Shown: piece by piece, positions 51,589 through 59,649 of the stretch
Layout: every line of letters starts with the position of its first letter
Position numbering within the stretch: the stretch's first letter is position 1
Translations under genes and position numbers: made by a program
Notes under the pieces: model-generated
The model's database searches: none
Seen by the model: the letters and a program-made list of their open reading frames with translations, nothing else
Told to the model about the DNA's origin: nothing
NCBI GenBank assembly: GCA_027452205.1
Contig: DAIDGV010000024.1
Location: forward strand, 280,750-344,749
DNA from: a candidate division FCPU426 bacterium
GTDB lineage: Bacteria; Oederibacteriota; Muellerivitia; Muellerivitales; Muellerivitaceae
DNA: 64,000 nucleotides
Reading direction: 5' to 3'

Positions 51589-52869
51589 TCATTGAACCTT
51601 TTCGGGTACGGCTACGGTATTTTTCACCAGGTACTTCTCGAAATCACCGCGGAACTTTTTCAGGAAACTGCGCACCGGCATGGCCAGCGCCGAGGACAGC
51701 ACGCAGATCGTCTTGCCTTCCATGTTGTCGGCCACTTCCAGCATCAGGTCCAGTTCCTTCGCGGTGGCCTCCCCATTGAGGATCTTCTTCAAAAGGCGGT
51801 CTTCCCAAGCCGTGCCTTCGCGGCAAGGGGTGCACTGCCCGCAGGATTCGTGCGAATAGAAATGGGTCAGGTTCTTGAGCACCTTCGCCATGTCCGTATG
51901 CTCGTTCATGATGATGCCGCAGCCCGTACCGAACATGGTGCCGTGGGCTTTCATGCTTTCGTAGGATAAGGTCAGGTCTTCGCATTCTTGGGCCGTCAGC
52001 ACCGGGCAAGAGGAACCGCCCGGAATGACCGCCTTGAGTTTGCCTCCCTTCACACCCTTGCCATAGTTGTTGAGGAAATCCATGAAGGGCATACCAAAAG
52101 GCATTTCCCAATAACCTGTCTGGTTCACATGTCCGGAAAGACCGAACACATGGGTACCTGGGGATTCTTGCGTTCCTAAAGCGGCATAAGCCTTGGCGCC
52201 GTTGGCGATGATCCAGGGAACGGAGCAGAGCGTCTTCACGTTGTTGATGATGGTCGGGCAGCCGAAGAGACCTACCACCGCCGGGAAAGGCGGTTTGATG
52301 CGGGGTTTGCCCGGTTTGCCTTCGAGGGATTCCAACAACCCGGTTTCCTCGCCGCAGATGTAAGCACCCGCGCCGCGGTGCACATAAATTTCCAGATCGA
52401 AGCCGGAGCCCTGGATGTTCTTGCCCAGGTAGTTGGCTTTCTTGGCCTCATCAATGGCGGCATTGAGCCTTTGGATCTGTTCGTAGAATTCACCACGCAC
52501 ATAGATGTAAGCGGTATGGCTATTGATGGCAAAACAAGCGCAGATAATGCCTTCTAATAAAAGGTGCGGGTCGTTAAAAAGCATGTACCGGTCGGTAAAA
52601 GTACCCGGTTCGCCTTCGTCGGCGTTGACCGCCAGGTAAATGGGTTTGCCGGTATTTTGGGGGACGAAAGACCACTTCATGCCCGTCGGGAAGCCCGCGC
52701 CGCCGCGGCCCTTGAGGTTAGAAGCCTTCACTTCCTCGATGACCTCGGTCGGTTTCATCGTGAAAAGTTTCTTCAAGGACTCATAACCGCCCGTGGCCAA
52801 ATAACCCTTCAAGGTATGGCCGTCTTTCACGTTGAAACGCTTGGTCAGTTGGGGTTCGAAGTCGGCCAT
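51589..52869 (-). CDS. nuoF: NADH-quinone oxidoreductase subunit F
   Basis: NuoF binds NADH and FMN and holds cluster N3. The 426-residue protein shows LKGRGGAGFPTGMKWSF (52-68), the FMN/NADH glycine loop, AYICGEETGLLESLEGKPG (about 170-188) and the N3 ligands SCGQCTPCREG (about 347-357), with a later Cys in KTICVLSSALAMP. It overlaps nuoE by one base and precedes nuoG by 1 nt. Length and order are standard. It is the entry point for electrons from NADH, the molecule sensed by Rex. Confidence 0.95.
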   Translation of the reverse strand: MADFEPQLTKRFNVKDGHTLKGYLATGGYESLKKLFTMKPTEVIEEVKASNLKGRGGAGFPTGMKWSFVPQNTGKPIYLAVNADEGEPGTFTDRYMLFNDPHLLLEGIICACFAINSHTAYIYVRGEFYEQIQRLNAAIDEAKKANYLGKNIQGSGFDLEIYVHRGAGAYICGEETGLLESLEGKPGKPRIKPPFPAVVGLFGCPTIINNVKTLCSVPWIIANGAKAYAALGTQESPGTHVFGLSGHVNQTGYWEMPFGMPFMDFLNNYGKGVKGGKLKAVIPGGSSCPVLTAQECEDLTLSYESMKAHGTMFGTGCGIIMNEHTDMAKVLKNLTHFYSHESCGQCTPCREGTAWEDRLLKKILNGEATAKELDLMLEVADNMEGKTICVLSSALAMPVRSFLKKFRGDFEKYLVKNTVAVPEKVQ

Positions 52870-53348
52870 TATTTCGCCTTCAATTCGTCGATGATCTGGT
52901 TGATCTTCTCGACCGTCAGGTTCTCGTGGTACTCGTCATTGATGCGCATGCAGGGCGCGGTGTGGCAAGAGGCCAGGCATTCCACCCCTTGCAGGCTGAA
53001 TTGCCCGTCAGCGGTGGTCTGCCCGTCCTTGAGGTTCAATTTCTTTTCGACCGCCGCGCGCACATCCTCGGCGCCGTTCAAGAGACAGGAAATGGTCTGG
53101 CAGAATTGCAGGTGATATTTGCCGGGCTTCTGCTTTTGGTACATGGTGTAGAAGCTGGCCGTTTCCATGGCTTGGGCGGGTGAGCAGCCCACCAGGTCCG
53201 CGGTGGCCTTCAGGGCCTCGGTGGAGATGAAGCCGAATTCGCGCTGGGCCAACCACAGGGCAGGCAAAAGCGCCGCGCGGCGAACGGGATAGCGTGCCGC
53301 GATGGCTTCGAATTCTTTTTTAACTTCCGGTTTAAATTCGACTTTCAT
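52869..53348 (-). CDS. nuoE: NADH-quinone oxidoreductase subunit E
   Basis: NuoE is a thioredoxin-fold subunit with cluster N1a. The 159-residue protein has the four [2Fe-2S] ligands in QFCQTISCLLNGAEDV (two Cys) and GVECLASCHTAPCM (two further). The N-terminal helical segment PVRRAALLPALWLAQREFGF is typical. It overlaps nuoF by one nucleotide. Its ATG lies 130 nt downstream of nuoD, a junction widened by hairpins and AT-rich repeats; GGGGAAC is the ribosome-binding region. Confidence 0.93.
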   Translation of the reverse strand: MKVEFKPEVKKEFEAIAARYPVRRAALLPALWLAQREFGFISTEALKATADLVGCSPAQAMETASFYTMYQKQKPGKYHLQFCQTISCLLNGAEDVRAAVEKKLNLKDGQTTADGQFSLQGVECLASCHTAPCMRINDEYHENLTVEKINQIIDELKAK

Positions 53349-53485
53349 TTGTTCCCCGAATTTTTAATTTTGAATTCTAAATTATGAATTCAGGAAATTT
53401 CCCTTCAAAACCCGAAGGGAAATTCTCATCAATTTAAAATTCAACATTCACAATTCAAAATTCCGATAAGCCAAAGGCTTATCGG
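53349..53485. repeat. Composite hairpin/AT-rich repeat between nuoD and nuoE
   Basis: CCGATAAGCC-AAA-GGCTTATCGG (53463-53485), a perfect 10-bp dyad, contains the nuoD stop codon. A second dyad AATTTCCCTTC / GAAGGGAAATT (53396-53424) is perfect over 11 bp. Around them are GAATTCATAATT and AATTCAAAATT words shared with the nuoJ-nuoK gap. Neither hairpin has a terminator U-run on the minus strand. Confidence 0.6.
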
Positions 53486-54714
53486 TCCAACTCCCCGGCG
53501 ATGATGTTGATCGAGCCCAGGCTCGCCACCGCGTCGGCGATCATGGAACCCTCGATCATCTCGCCGAAAGCGGCAAAGTTCATGAAGCAAGGCGGACGGC
53601 ATTTCACCCGGTAAGGGTTCTTGCTGCCATCGGCCACGATATAGAAACCCAGTTCCCCGTTGGCTGCCTCGGTGAAGTCATAGACTTCGCCGGGAGCCGG
53701 GCAGATGCCGTGCATGATGATCTTGAAATGGTTCATCAAGCCTTCGATGTTGCCGTAGGTCTGCTGTTTGGGCGGCAGGGCTACCCGCTTGTCGTCCGTC
53801 ATGATGGGACCCTTGGGCATCTTGCCCAGGGCCTGCTCGATGATATGGATGGATTCTTCGATCTCGTAAAAGCGGATGAAGATACGGTCGTAAACGTCGC
53901 CCACCGTGCCGACAGGGATATCGAATTGGAAGTCCGAGTAGTTGTAATAGGGTTCCGCTTTGCGCAGGTCATATTCCACGCCGCAAGCCCGCAGGGTCGG
54001 CCCGGTCCAGCCGTAAGAAATGGCCCGCTCTTTGGAGATGATGCAGACGCCTTTGGTGCGGTCCAGGAAGATGCGGTTCGGGGCGATCAGCTTTTGAACA
54101 TCCTTCACGCTGGCGCGGATCTCTTTAAGGACCGCCTTTACCTCGTCGCCGAACTCGGGATAGACATCCCGGGTCAGCCCGCCGATCCGGGTATAGCTGC
54201 TAGTCAAGCGCGCGCCGCAAAGCTTTTCGAGGATGTTATAGACCTTCTCGCGCACATTAAAGGTGTACCAAAAGTTCGTCAGGGCGCCGATATCCACCAG
54301 GTTCGCGCCCGCGCAAACCAAGTGGTCGATGATGCGGTTCAATTCAGCCGTGATGACACGGATATAGATGGCCCGCTCGGGCACTTGAATGGCCAGCATG
54401 CGTTCCACCGCTTTGCAGAAACCCACGTTGTTCATGATGGCGGAAACGTAATTGAGCCGGTCGGTATAAGGGATGCACTGTTGGAAGGTATGGGCTTCGC
54501 AGTCCTTCTCGAAGCCGCGGTGCAGGTAACCGATCTCGGTCACCGCCGCCACGATGGTCTCACCGTCCAGCGCGCAGAGCGCCCGCAAGGTACCGTGGGT
54601 CGCCGGATGGCTGGGGCCCAGGTTGACCATCAAAAGGTCTTTGCGTTCTTGGGGTTTCAGGGCTTCCAGGCCCTTGGAAGAGCTGACGGGTAAAAGGGTT
54701 TGGCTGTCGATCAT
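53479..54714 (-). CDS. nuoD: NADH-quinone oxidoreductase subunit D
   Basis: NuoD is the 49-kDa-like subunit that helps form the quinone site. The 411-residue protein has NLGPSHPATHGTLR with the conserved His residues, EIGYLHRGFEK, and AELNRIIDHLVCAGAN. The C-terminus SLGSINIIAGELDR is the family ending. I chose ATG 54714, which overlaps the nuoC stop by 4 nt (ATGA), over the track's GTG two codons earlier. The stop codon lies within a palindrome that begins the widened nuoD-nuoE junction. Confidence 0.95.
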   Translation of the reverse strand: MIDSQTLLPVSSSKGLEALKPQERKDLLMVNLGPSHPATHGTLRALCALDGETIVAAVTEIGYLHRGFEKDCEAHTFQQCIPYTDRLNYVSAIMNNVGFCKAVERMLAIQVPERAIYIRVITAELNRIIDHLVCAGANLVDIGALTNFWYTFNVREKVYNILEKLCGARLTSSYTRIGGLTRDVYPEFGDEVKAVLKEIRASVKDVQKLIAPNRIFLDRTKGVCIISKERAISYGWTGPTLRACGVEYDLRKAEPYYNYSDFQFDIPVGTVGDVYDRIFIRFYEIEESIHIIEQALGKMPKGPIMTDDKRVALPPKQQTYGNIEGLMNHFKIIMHGICPAPGEVYDFTEAANGELGFYIVADGSKNPYRVKCRPPCFMNFAAFGEMIEGSMIADAVASLGSINIIAGELDR

Positions 54715-55253
54715 ATCCACCCCTTCTCTTCAAGGCGCACATCCATCTCATCCATCAAGGACGCGTTGGCCGACAAGGCTTGGCGGCGAGTAATGGGATA
54801 GTCCTTGCGCAGTGGGTGCCCGACGAATTCGTGGTGGTTCAGGATGCGCTTCAAGTTGGGATGGCCCGAGAACTTCACGCCGACCTGATCGTAAGCTTCG
54901 CGCTCCAGCCAATTCGCGTTGGCATAAAGGTCGGAGATGGTCGGCACCGTCGGGTCGCCTTCGTCCACGAAGGTCTTCAGTTGAGCGCGGTGGCCCAGCT
55001 TGAGGGACTTGAGCAGATAGACCACGCCGAAGCGGCCTTCGCCATGGTTCGGGAAAGCGGAATAGTCGAGGGCGACCAAGTCGATGAGCATGTCAAAGGC
55101 GGTCTCGGCGTCATCGCGCAGGAACTTCACCACCGCGGGCACTTGATCGGCGTTCAGTTGGATCTCCAACTGGCCAAAGCGGTCCACCGAGCCCTTCACG
55201 GCCCCGGGGAACTTCGCGGATATCTTTTCCATCAACGTCTGTCCGTCCATCAA
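54711..55253 (-). CDS. nuoC: NADH-quinone oxidoreductase subunit C
   Basis: NuoC is the 30-kDa-like peripheral subunit. The 180-residue protein has FGVVYLLKSLKLGHRAQLKT, TVPTISDLYANANWLEREAYD and GVKFSGHPNLKRILNHHEFVG (quoted in part), then HPLRKDYPI, a typical order. It is separate from nuoD, not fused. The start ATG at 55253 lies 100 nt from the nuoB stop; the gap holds a family A repeat. Its stop overlaps the nuoD start. Confidence 0.94.
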   Translation of the reverse strand: MMDGQTLMEKISAKFPGAVKGSVDRFGQLEIQLNADQVPAVVKFLRDDAETAFDMLIDLVALDYSAFPNHGEGRFGVVYLLKSLKLGHRAQLKTFVDEGDPTVPTISDLYANANWLEREAYDQVGVKFSGHPNLKRILNHHEFVGHPLRKDYPITRRQALSANASLMDEMDVRLEEKGWI

Positions 55254-55270
55254 TTCCTCAAATCAATTTT

Positions 55271-55343
55271 GCCGCAAATTCACGCAAATTTTCGCGGTTC
55301 AAAAAATCTTAAGATCTGCGTTCATCAGCGTAAATCTGCGGCC
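55271..55343. repeat. Intergenic repeat with inverted ends between nuoB and nuoC (family A, copy 2)
   Basis: GCCGCAAATTCACGC at the left and, in reverse complement, GCCGCAGATTTACGC at the right match at 13 of 15 positions. The same end sequence bounds the element at 16434-16532. The interior differs. It spans most of the 100-nt gap. Confidence 0.6.
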
Positions 55344-55353
55344 ATTCTTCACG

Positions 55354-55857
55354 TTAATAATTAAATTTCGGTTCCTTGACCATGTACTGCGCCGCCGGGG
55401 TCGTGCCCGGGTTCTCGATCTTATGCTGCAGCTTCAAGACCGCCTGCAAGATGGCCTCAGGTCTCGGCGGGCAACCGGAGATATAGACATCCACCGGGAT
55501 GATCTGGTCGATGCCCTGCACCACCGTGTAGTTGTTATAGAAACCGCCCGAGGAAGCGCAAACCCCCATCGAGATGACCCACTTGGGGTCGCACATTTGC
55601 TCATAAATCTGCTTCAGGATGGGCGCTTGCTTGAAGGTGACCGTGCCGGCGACCAGGAGAAGGTCCGACTGCCGGGGCGAGAAGCGCACTAGTTCCGCGC
55701 CGAAGCGGGAGATGTCGAACACCGAGGAAACCACACCCATGAACTCAATGGCGCAACAGGCCGTGCCGAAGGGCATCGGCCAGAGGGAATTCTTGCGGCC
55801 CCAGGCCAGGACTGCGTCCCGGCGGGTGGTGAGGATCGGCAGGCCTTCTACTCCCAT
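55354..55857 (-). CDS. nuoB: NADH-quinone oxidoreductase subunit B
   Basis: NuoB binds cluster N2, the last cluster before quinone. The 167-residue protein has [17 protein letters not shown] with the unusual tandem cysteines, [32 protein letters not shown] and [13 protein letters not shown], giving the four ligands. The track begins it at 56085, reading through nuoA in another frame; ATG 55857 is the family start (MGVEGLPIL) and overlaps the nuoA end by 10 nt. nuoC follows after a repeat-filled gap. Confidence 0.95.
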   Translation of the reverse strand: MGVEGLPILTTRRDAVLAWGRKNSLWPMPFGTACCAIEFMGVVSSVFDISRFGAELVRFSPRQSDLLLVAGTVTFKQAPILKQIYEQMCDPKWVISMGVCASSGGFYNNYTVVQGIDQIIPVDVYISGCPPRPEAILQAVLKLQHKIENPGTTPAAQYMVKEPKFNY

Positions 55858-56225
55858 TCGAAGGCTCCTCTCTTGAGCAGGTAATACCAGCCAAAGGCCA
55901 GCACGCCCAGGAAGGCCACCATGGAAAAGAACCCGCCCCAGGCCATCTTTTGGAACAGCACCGCCCAGGGAAAGAGGAAGACCACTTCCACGTCGAACAC
56001 GAGGAAGCACATGGCGATCAGGTAGAACTTCACGTTGAAATGGTGGCGGGCGTCGCCCTCGATGGCCGGACCCTGGATGCCGCATTCATAAGTGGACAGT
56101 TTCGTCTGGGTATCATGCTTCGGGCCTAATAGGGCGGACAGGATCATCATGGCCGCGGGCACCGCCACGGCCAGCGTCAAAGCCAGGGCCAAAGGCAAAA
56201 GATTTTGGATGAGCTCCAAGTTCAT
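55848..56225 (-). CDS. nuoA: NADH-quinone oxidoreductase subunit A
   Basis: NuoA is the first gene of the operon. The 125-residue protein has three membrane helices (about 8-32, 66-88, 92-112). The loop [15 protein letters not shown] and [20 protein letters not shown], followed by VFLFPWAV, are the family signatures with the conserved Asp/Glu. The ATG at 56225 is about 80 nt downstream of a strong promoter that abuts a Rex-like palindrome, so the whole nuo operon is likely under redox control. It overlaps nuoB by 10 nt. Confidence 0.95.
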   Translation of the reverse strand: MNLELIQNLLPLALALTLAVAVPAAMMILSALLGPKHDTQTKLSTYECGIQGPAIEGDARHHFNVKFYLIAMCFLVFDVEVVFLFPWAVLFQKMAWGGFFSMVAFLGVLAFGWYYLLKRGAFEWE

Positions 56226-56313
56226 GAAAGACCCCGAAAGGTTGGAAAATTGGGACCCCGCTCGGATGGAAAAGCCTAGCTTGAAAAGAGGCGATAGGAG
56301 CGGAATTGGGGCG

Positions 56314-56343
56314 ATTATAAGGACTTTATCGGCTAAGAATCAA
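56314..56343 (-). promoter_or_regulatory. Sigma-70 promoter of the nuo operon
   Basis: On the minus strand TTGATT (56343-56338), 18-nt spacer, TATAAT (56319-56314): a perfect -10 and a 4/6 -35. The predicted transcript start at about 56307 leaves an 80-nt leader before nuoA. The -35 directly abuts the palindrome at 56344-56359. Confidence 0.65.
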
Positions 56344-56359
56344 TGTGAAATATTTCACA
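56344..56359. promoter_or_regulatory. Rex-like operator 1, abutting the nuo promoter
   Basis: TGTGAAATATTTCACA is a perfect 16-bp palindrome fitting the Rex consensus TTGTGAAnnnnTTCACAA. It also fits the CRP form TGTGA-N6-TCACA. Its position next to the nuo -35 and the NADH dehydrogenase target favour Rex. Confidence 0.65.
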
Positions 56360-56426
56360 AACTATGCCTTTTTAACCCTTCGGAAACGCTTTTTTTACCT
56401 GTCGGGCGATTTGCGGGGTTTTTACC

Positions 56427-56442
56427 TGTGAAAGATTTCACA
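56427..56442. promoter_or_regulatory. Rex-like operator 2, between nuo and otsA
   Basis: TGTGAAAGATTTCACA differs from operator 1 at one base. Its centre is 83 bp (about eight helical turns) from the first copy, so the two sites lie on the same DNA face and could permit looping. It may act on nuo, on otsA, or both. Confidence 0.6.
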
Positions 56443-56545
56443 AGGCTTAATCGTCGGGGCCAGGGTTGATAATCCCGGTTACCCAGGTCTACCTTGGTTC
56501 AAAGAGGTTTTTTCACCAACCCATTTCCTTTTCCAGGAGCGCCCA

Positions 56546-58126
56546 ATGAAAGATTTCCTCGACCGGTCCCTCAAAAAGATCACGGACGCTTCCATCCGGG
56601 CCGCTGAGCGGGCCCAAAAACTGGACAGTTTCTCCCACATCACCACCAAAGAATCCCTCCTGGAACTAGTGGGCAAAAAACTCAAGGACCGCAAGATCGT
56701 CCTTGTCTCCAACCGCGAGCCCTATGCCCATGTGTTCCAGGGGGACCGGATCAAGGTCATCCGCAACGCCGGCGGGTTGACCATCGCCCTGGATTCCATC
56801 GCCCGGGCCTTCCATGCCGTCTGGGTCTGCTACGGCGGCGCCAACGCCGACTTCAAGGTCACTGATCCCCAGGGCCTGGTCTCCGTGCCGCCCGGCGAGG
56901 AAAGCTACCAAATCAAGCGCATCCGGCTCAACCGCCAGGAAGAGCGGGGCTTTTATGAGGGCTTTTCCAATGAGACCCTTTGGCCCCTCTGCCATGTCTG
57001 CTATGTCCGCCCCAAGTTCACCCCTTCGGATTGGGACACTTATGACGCGGTCAACCTCAAGTTCGCCCGGGCCGTGGCTCAGACCGCCGAGAAGGACAGC
57101 CTCATCTTCCTGCAGGACTATCACCTTTGCCGTGTAGCCTATCACCTCAAGACCCTGCGGCCCGATCTGATCACGGTGCTTTTCTGGCATATCCCCTGGC
57201 CCAACCCCGAGATCTTCCGCATCCTTCCCTGGAAGAAGGAGATCCTGGAAGGTCTCCTCGCCAATGACATCTTGGGCTTCCATTTGAAATACCACGCCGA
57301 GAACTTCCAGGAGACCGTGGGAATGGAACTGGAATGTCGTATCGATTGGGAACTGTCCAGGGTTGAACGGGGCGAGCAGGTGACCCGGGTGCGGAGCTAT
57401 CCCATTTCCATCGACTTCGAGGACATTTACCGGCAGTCCGGGTCCCTGGCGGCCCTCAAGGCCGGTTCCGAGTTGGCGGTGGAACAGCGGTTCCAAGGAC
57501 TGAAGCTCATTCTCGGCGTGGACCGATTGGATTACACCAAGGGCATTCCTGAACGCCTCGACGCCTTCGACCGGTTATTGATCGCCCATCCTGAGTATCT
57601 GGGTAAGGTCAAGTTGGTACAGATCGGCGTGCCCAGCCGGACGGGCCTGGAGGACTATCAACAGGTGGTCACCAACATTGAGAACCGCTGCGCCGAGTTG
57701 AACGGCCGTTACGGCCAGGAAGATTGGGAACCTGTGCTTTTCCTCAAGGGGCACCAGGATTTCAACACCCTGCTGCCCTATTACCGATTGGCCGATGTTT
57801 GTGTGGTCAGTTCCCTGCATGACGGCATGAACCTGGTAGCCAAGGAATTCGTGGCCGCCTCGGACAACGACAAGGGCGTGCTGGTGTTATCCCGTTTTAC
57901 CGGCGCCGCCCGGGAACTGGAGCAGGCCCTGCTGGTGAACCCCTATGACACCTTGGCCTTCGCCGAAACCCTTCACCAGGCCCTTGTCATGCCCGCCGAG
58001 GAACAGAAAGCCCGCCTGACCCGCATGCGCAATACCATCGCTGAGAACAATATCTACTCCTGGGCCCAGGCGATCCTGTCGGACATCATCCGGCTGGCCG
58101 AAGACCAAGTCTTGGTGAAAAGCTGA
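56546..58126 (+). CDS. otsA: Trehalose-6-phosphate synthase
   Basis: OtsA (GT20) makes trehalose-6-phosphate from UDP-glucose and glucose-6-phosphate. The 526-residue protein has an N-terminal extension of about 45 residues before KIVLVSNREPYAHVF. The acceptor site RNAGGLTIALDSI replaces the usual GGL loop. IFLQDYHLCRVAYHL, FWHIPWPNPEIFRI, and the donor site LGVDRLDYTKGIPERLDAFD follow, with VSSLHDGMNLVAKEFVA near the end. CCAGGAG precedes the ATG. It is divergent from nuo and followed by otsB after 2 nt. One or both Rex-like sites may affect it. Confidence 0.94.
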   Translation: MKDFLDRSLKKITDASIRAAERAQKLDSFSHITTKESLLELVGKKLKDRKIVLVSNREPYAHVFQGDRIKVIRNAGGLTIALDSIARAFHAVWVCYGGANADFKVTDPQGLVSVPPGEESYQIKRIRLNRQEERGFYEGFSNETLWPLCHVCYVRPKFTPSDWDTYDAVNLKFARAVAQTAEKDSLIFLQDYHLCRVAYHLKTLRPDLITVLFWHIPWPNPEIFRILPWKKEILEGLLANDILGFHLKYHAENFQETVGMELECRIDWELSRVERGEQVTRVRSYPISIDFEDIYRQSGSLAALKAGSELAVEQRFQGLKLILGVDRLDYTKGIPERLDAFDRLLIAHPEYLGKVKLVQIGVPSRTGLEDYQQVVTNIENRCAELNGRYGQEDWEPVLFLKGHQDFNTLLPYYRLADVCVVSSLHDGMNLVAKEFVAASDNDKGVLVLSRFTGAARELEQALLVNPYDTLAFAETLHQALVMPAEEQKARLTRMRNTIAENNIYSWAQAILSDIIRLAEDQVLVKS

Positions 58127-58128
58127 CC

Positions 58129-58911
58129 ATGACCTCTTCTCTTTTCCCCACACCTCAGGCGGCCCATCCCCTTTCGGTCTTTTGGCGGCCCCGCCCCCTG
58201 CTCCTCTCCTTGGATTTCGACGGTACCCTGGCGCCCATCGCCCCCATGCCGACCCAGGCCCGCGTACCCCGCGCCACCGGGCGCCTCCTTTTGACCTTGG
58301 CTCAAAGACCCGGTACTCATCTGGCCTTTCTGAGCGGCCGGGCCTTGTCGGACCTGAAAAAGAAGGTTGTCCTCCAAGGGGCCCTTTATATCGGCAATCA
58401 CGGCCTGGATTTCTCCCCCTCTTCCCTGGGCTGGAATGGGGAGGCCAAAGAACGATGGCATCACGTTTCCCGCCGGGCCCGCGAAAAGCTCTTGCCTGTC
58501 CTGCGGCGCTGGCCAAAAGCCCTTTTGGAAGATAAGGACCTGGACCTGAGCCTTCATTACCGGACCTTGCCCACCGGCCAGGTACGACCTCTCCTGGTCG
58601 AGGCTTCCCGGTCGCTCCAGGGCCTGCCAGTGGTCTGCCGTAAGGGTAAGAAGGTGCTGGAACTTCGGCCCCAGGGCGCACCCAGCAAAGCCCAGGCCCT
58701 GGCCCGATTGATGGCCCGCTACCACATCCGGAAAAAGAAGGGTTTGTGCCTGCATATCGGCGATGACCGGACCGACGAGGATGTTTTCCGCGCTTTCGCC
58801 AATCAGCGGAATTTTATCGGCATAAAGGTGGGCGCGGGCAAAACCCTCGCCCAATACCGGCTGAGGAACACCCGGGAAGTCCGGCGGTTCCTCCGTCTAT
58901 TAACGGGATGA
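58129..58911 (+). CDS. otsB: Trehalose-6-phosphate phosphatase
   Basis: OtsB removes the phosphate of trehalose-6-phosphate. The 260-residue HAD-type enzyme has motif I LLSLDFDGTLAPIA (nucleophile Asp and acid/base Asp), motif II HLAFLSGRALSDL, YIGNHGLD in the substrate region, the conserved Lys in VVCRKGKKVLELRP, and motif IV CLHIGDDRTDEDVF. This is the complete trehalose-phosphatase set. It begins 2 nt after the otsA stop, so the two are co-translated. A channel-like gene follows after 28 nt. Confidence 0.93.
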   Translation: MTSSLFPTPQAAHPLSVFWRPRPLLLSLDFDGTLAPIAPMPTQARVPRATGRLLLTLAQRPGTHLAFLSGRALSDLKKKVVLQGALYIGNHGLDFSPSSLGWNGEAKERWHHVSRRAREKLLPVLRRWPKALLEDKDLDLSLHYRTLPTGQVRPLLVEASRSLQGLPVVCRKGKKVLELRPQGAPSKAQALARLMARYHIRKKKGLCLHIGDDRTDEDVFRAFANQRNFIGIKVGAGKTLAQYRLRNTREVRRFLRLLTG

Positions 58912-58939
58912 AGGCAGCGACCATTTTAAGGAGGACAGG

Positions 58940-59641
58940 ATGGATATGACCGTGACGGCAACAGCGACCCCGACGAACCTTTGGACCTTACCCTTGCAGC
59001 AACTGGCGTCCGATTGGGGCGATATGGCTCCCAAAATATTGTCGGCCCTGGTGGTCTTGGCCGGAGGGCTGGCCTTAGCCTGGTTGATCCGGGCCCTCAC
59101 CCTGGGCGCCTTCAAGGTGCTCAAGCTCGATGCCCGGCTGCAGAACCTCTGGCTCTTCCGCTTTTGGACCCGGGGCATGGGCGGCCACGGGCCTTCCGAG
59201 ACCCTCTCCTCCTTTTTCTTTTATCTGGTCCTCTTCGTGACCATCCTGCTTTCCATCCATCTCATCGGCGTGGATGGCGGCGAGAAGATCCTCTCTTCTC
59301 TGCTCGGCGTGGTACCCCGGGTGCTCAGTTTTATGCTCATCCTTTTTCTGGGCGCGCTCCTGGCCATGTTTTTCTCGGTCATCGGCCAATTCATCCTGGC
59401 CGGGTCCCGGGCCCAGCACCCCGCCTTCTGGGGCAAGGTCATCGCCTGGGGCACTTTCGGCATGACCGTCATGTTCTCGCTGGAACCTTTGGGGTTGGTG
59501 GGAAATTTCCTCACCGTGGCCGTCTATATCGTCTTCGGTGTCATCGGCCTGGCGGCGGCCATCGCTTTCGGTCTGGGCTGCAAGGATTTGGCCCGGGAAT
59601 TCATCATCGAATTGCTCAAGGACAACGGAGCGAACGACTAG
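58940..59641 (+). CDS. Small-conductance mechanosensitive channel-like membrane protein
   Basis: The 233-residue protein has five hydrophobic helices (about 33-53, 88-107, 122-148, 165-185, 190-212). The repeated conserved-TM-helix pattern (MAPKILSALVVLAGGLALAW; YIVFGVIGLAAAIAFGLGCK) is seen in MscS-related and other TM_helix-repeat proteins; the gating-helix residues GLGCKDLAREFI resemble MscS but the beta domain is absent. It is likely an inner-membrane channel or its scaffold. AAGGAGG lies upstream of the ATG. Being among trehalose genes suggests an osmotic role, which is inference. Confidence 0.78.
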   Translation: MDMTVTATATPTNLWTLPLQQLASDWGDMAPKILSALVVLAGGLALAWLIRALTLGAFKVLKLDARLQNLWLFRFWTRGMGGHGPSETLSSFFFYLVLFVTILLSIHLIGVDGGEKILSSLLGVVPRVLSFMLILFLGALLAMFFSVIGQFILAGSRAQHPAFWGKVIAWGTFGMTVMFSLEPLGLVGNFLTVAVYIVFGVIGLAAAIAFGLGCKDLAREFIIELLKDNGAND

Positions 59642-59649
59642 GAGCCTTC

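Larger units (their letters stand above)
56226..56545. other. Divergent intergenic region between nuoA and otsA (320 bp)
   Basis: This is the only gap over 300 bp in the window. It holds the nuo promoter, two 16-bp palindromes (56344-56359 and 56427-56442, centres 83 bp apart) and the otsA ribosome-binding site (CCAGGAG, about 56534-56540). No ORF or RNA gene is apparent. Promoter elements for otsA are not clear. Confidence 0.7.

Noticed and set aside
50334-51779. A 481-residue plus-strand ORF opposite nuoG and nuoF
   Set aside because: It is antisense to two strongly supported genes with catalytic motifs and reads as His/Leu/Arg/Val-rich sequence without any domain. Such long shadows arise from high third-position GC.
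53396-53424. Reading the hairpin in the nuoD-nuoE gap as a terminator
   Set aside because: It lacks a following T-run on the minus strand, and termination there would separate nuoE-N from their promoter.
58981-59649. Upstream part of the track ORF at 58981-60390
   Set aside because: This part reads the channel gene in another frame (Pro/Arg/Gly-rich); the real DUF5752 gene begins at ATG 59650 with its own RBS.
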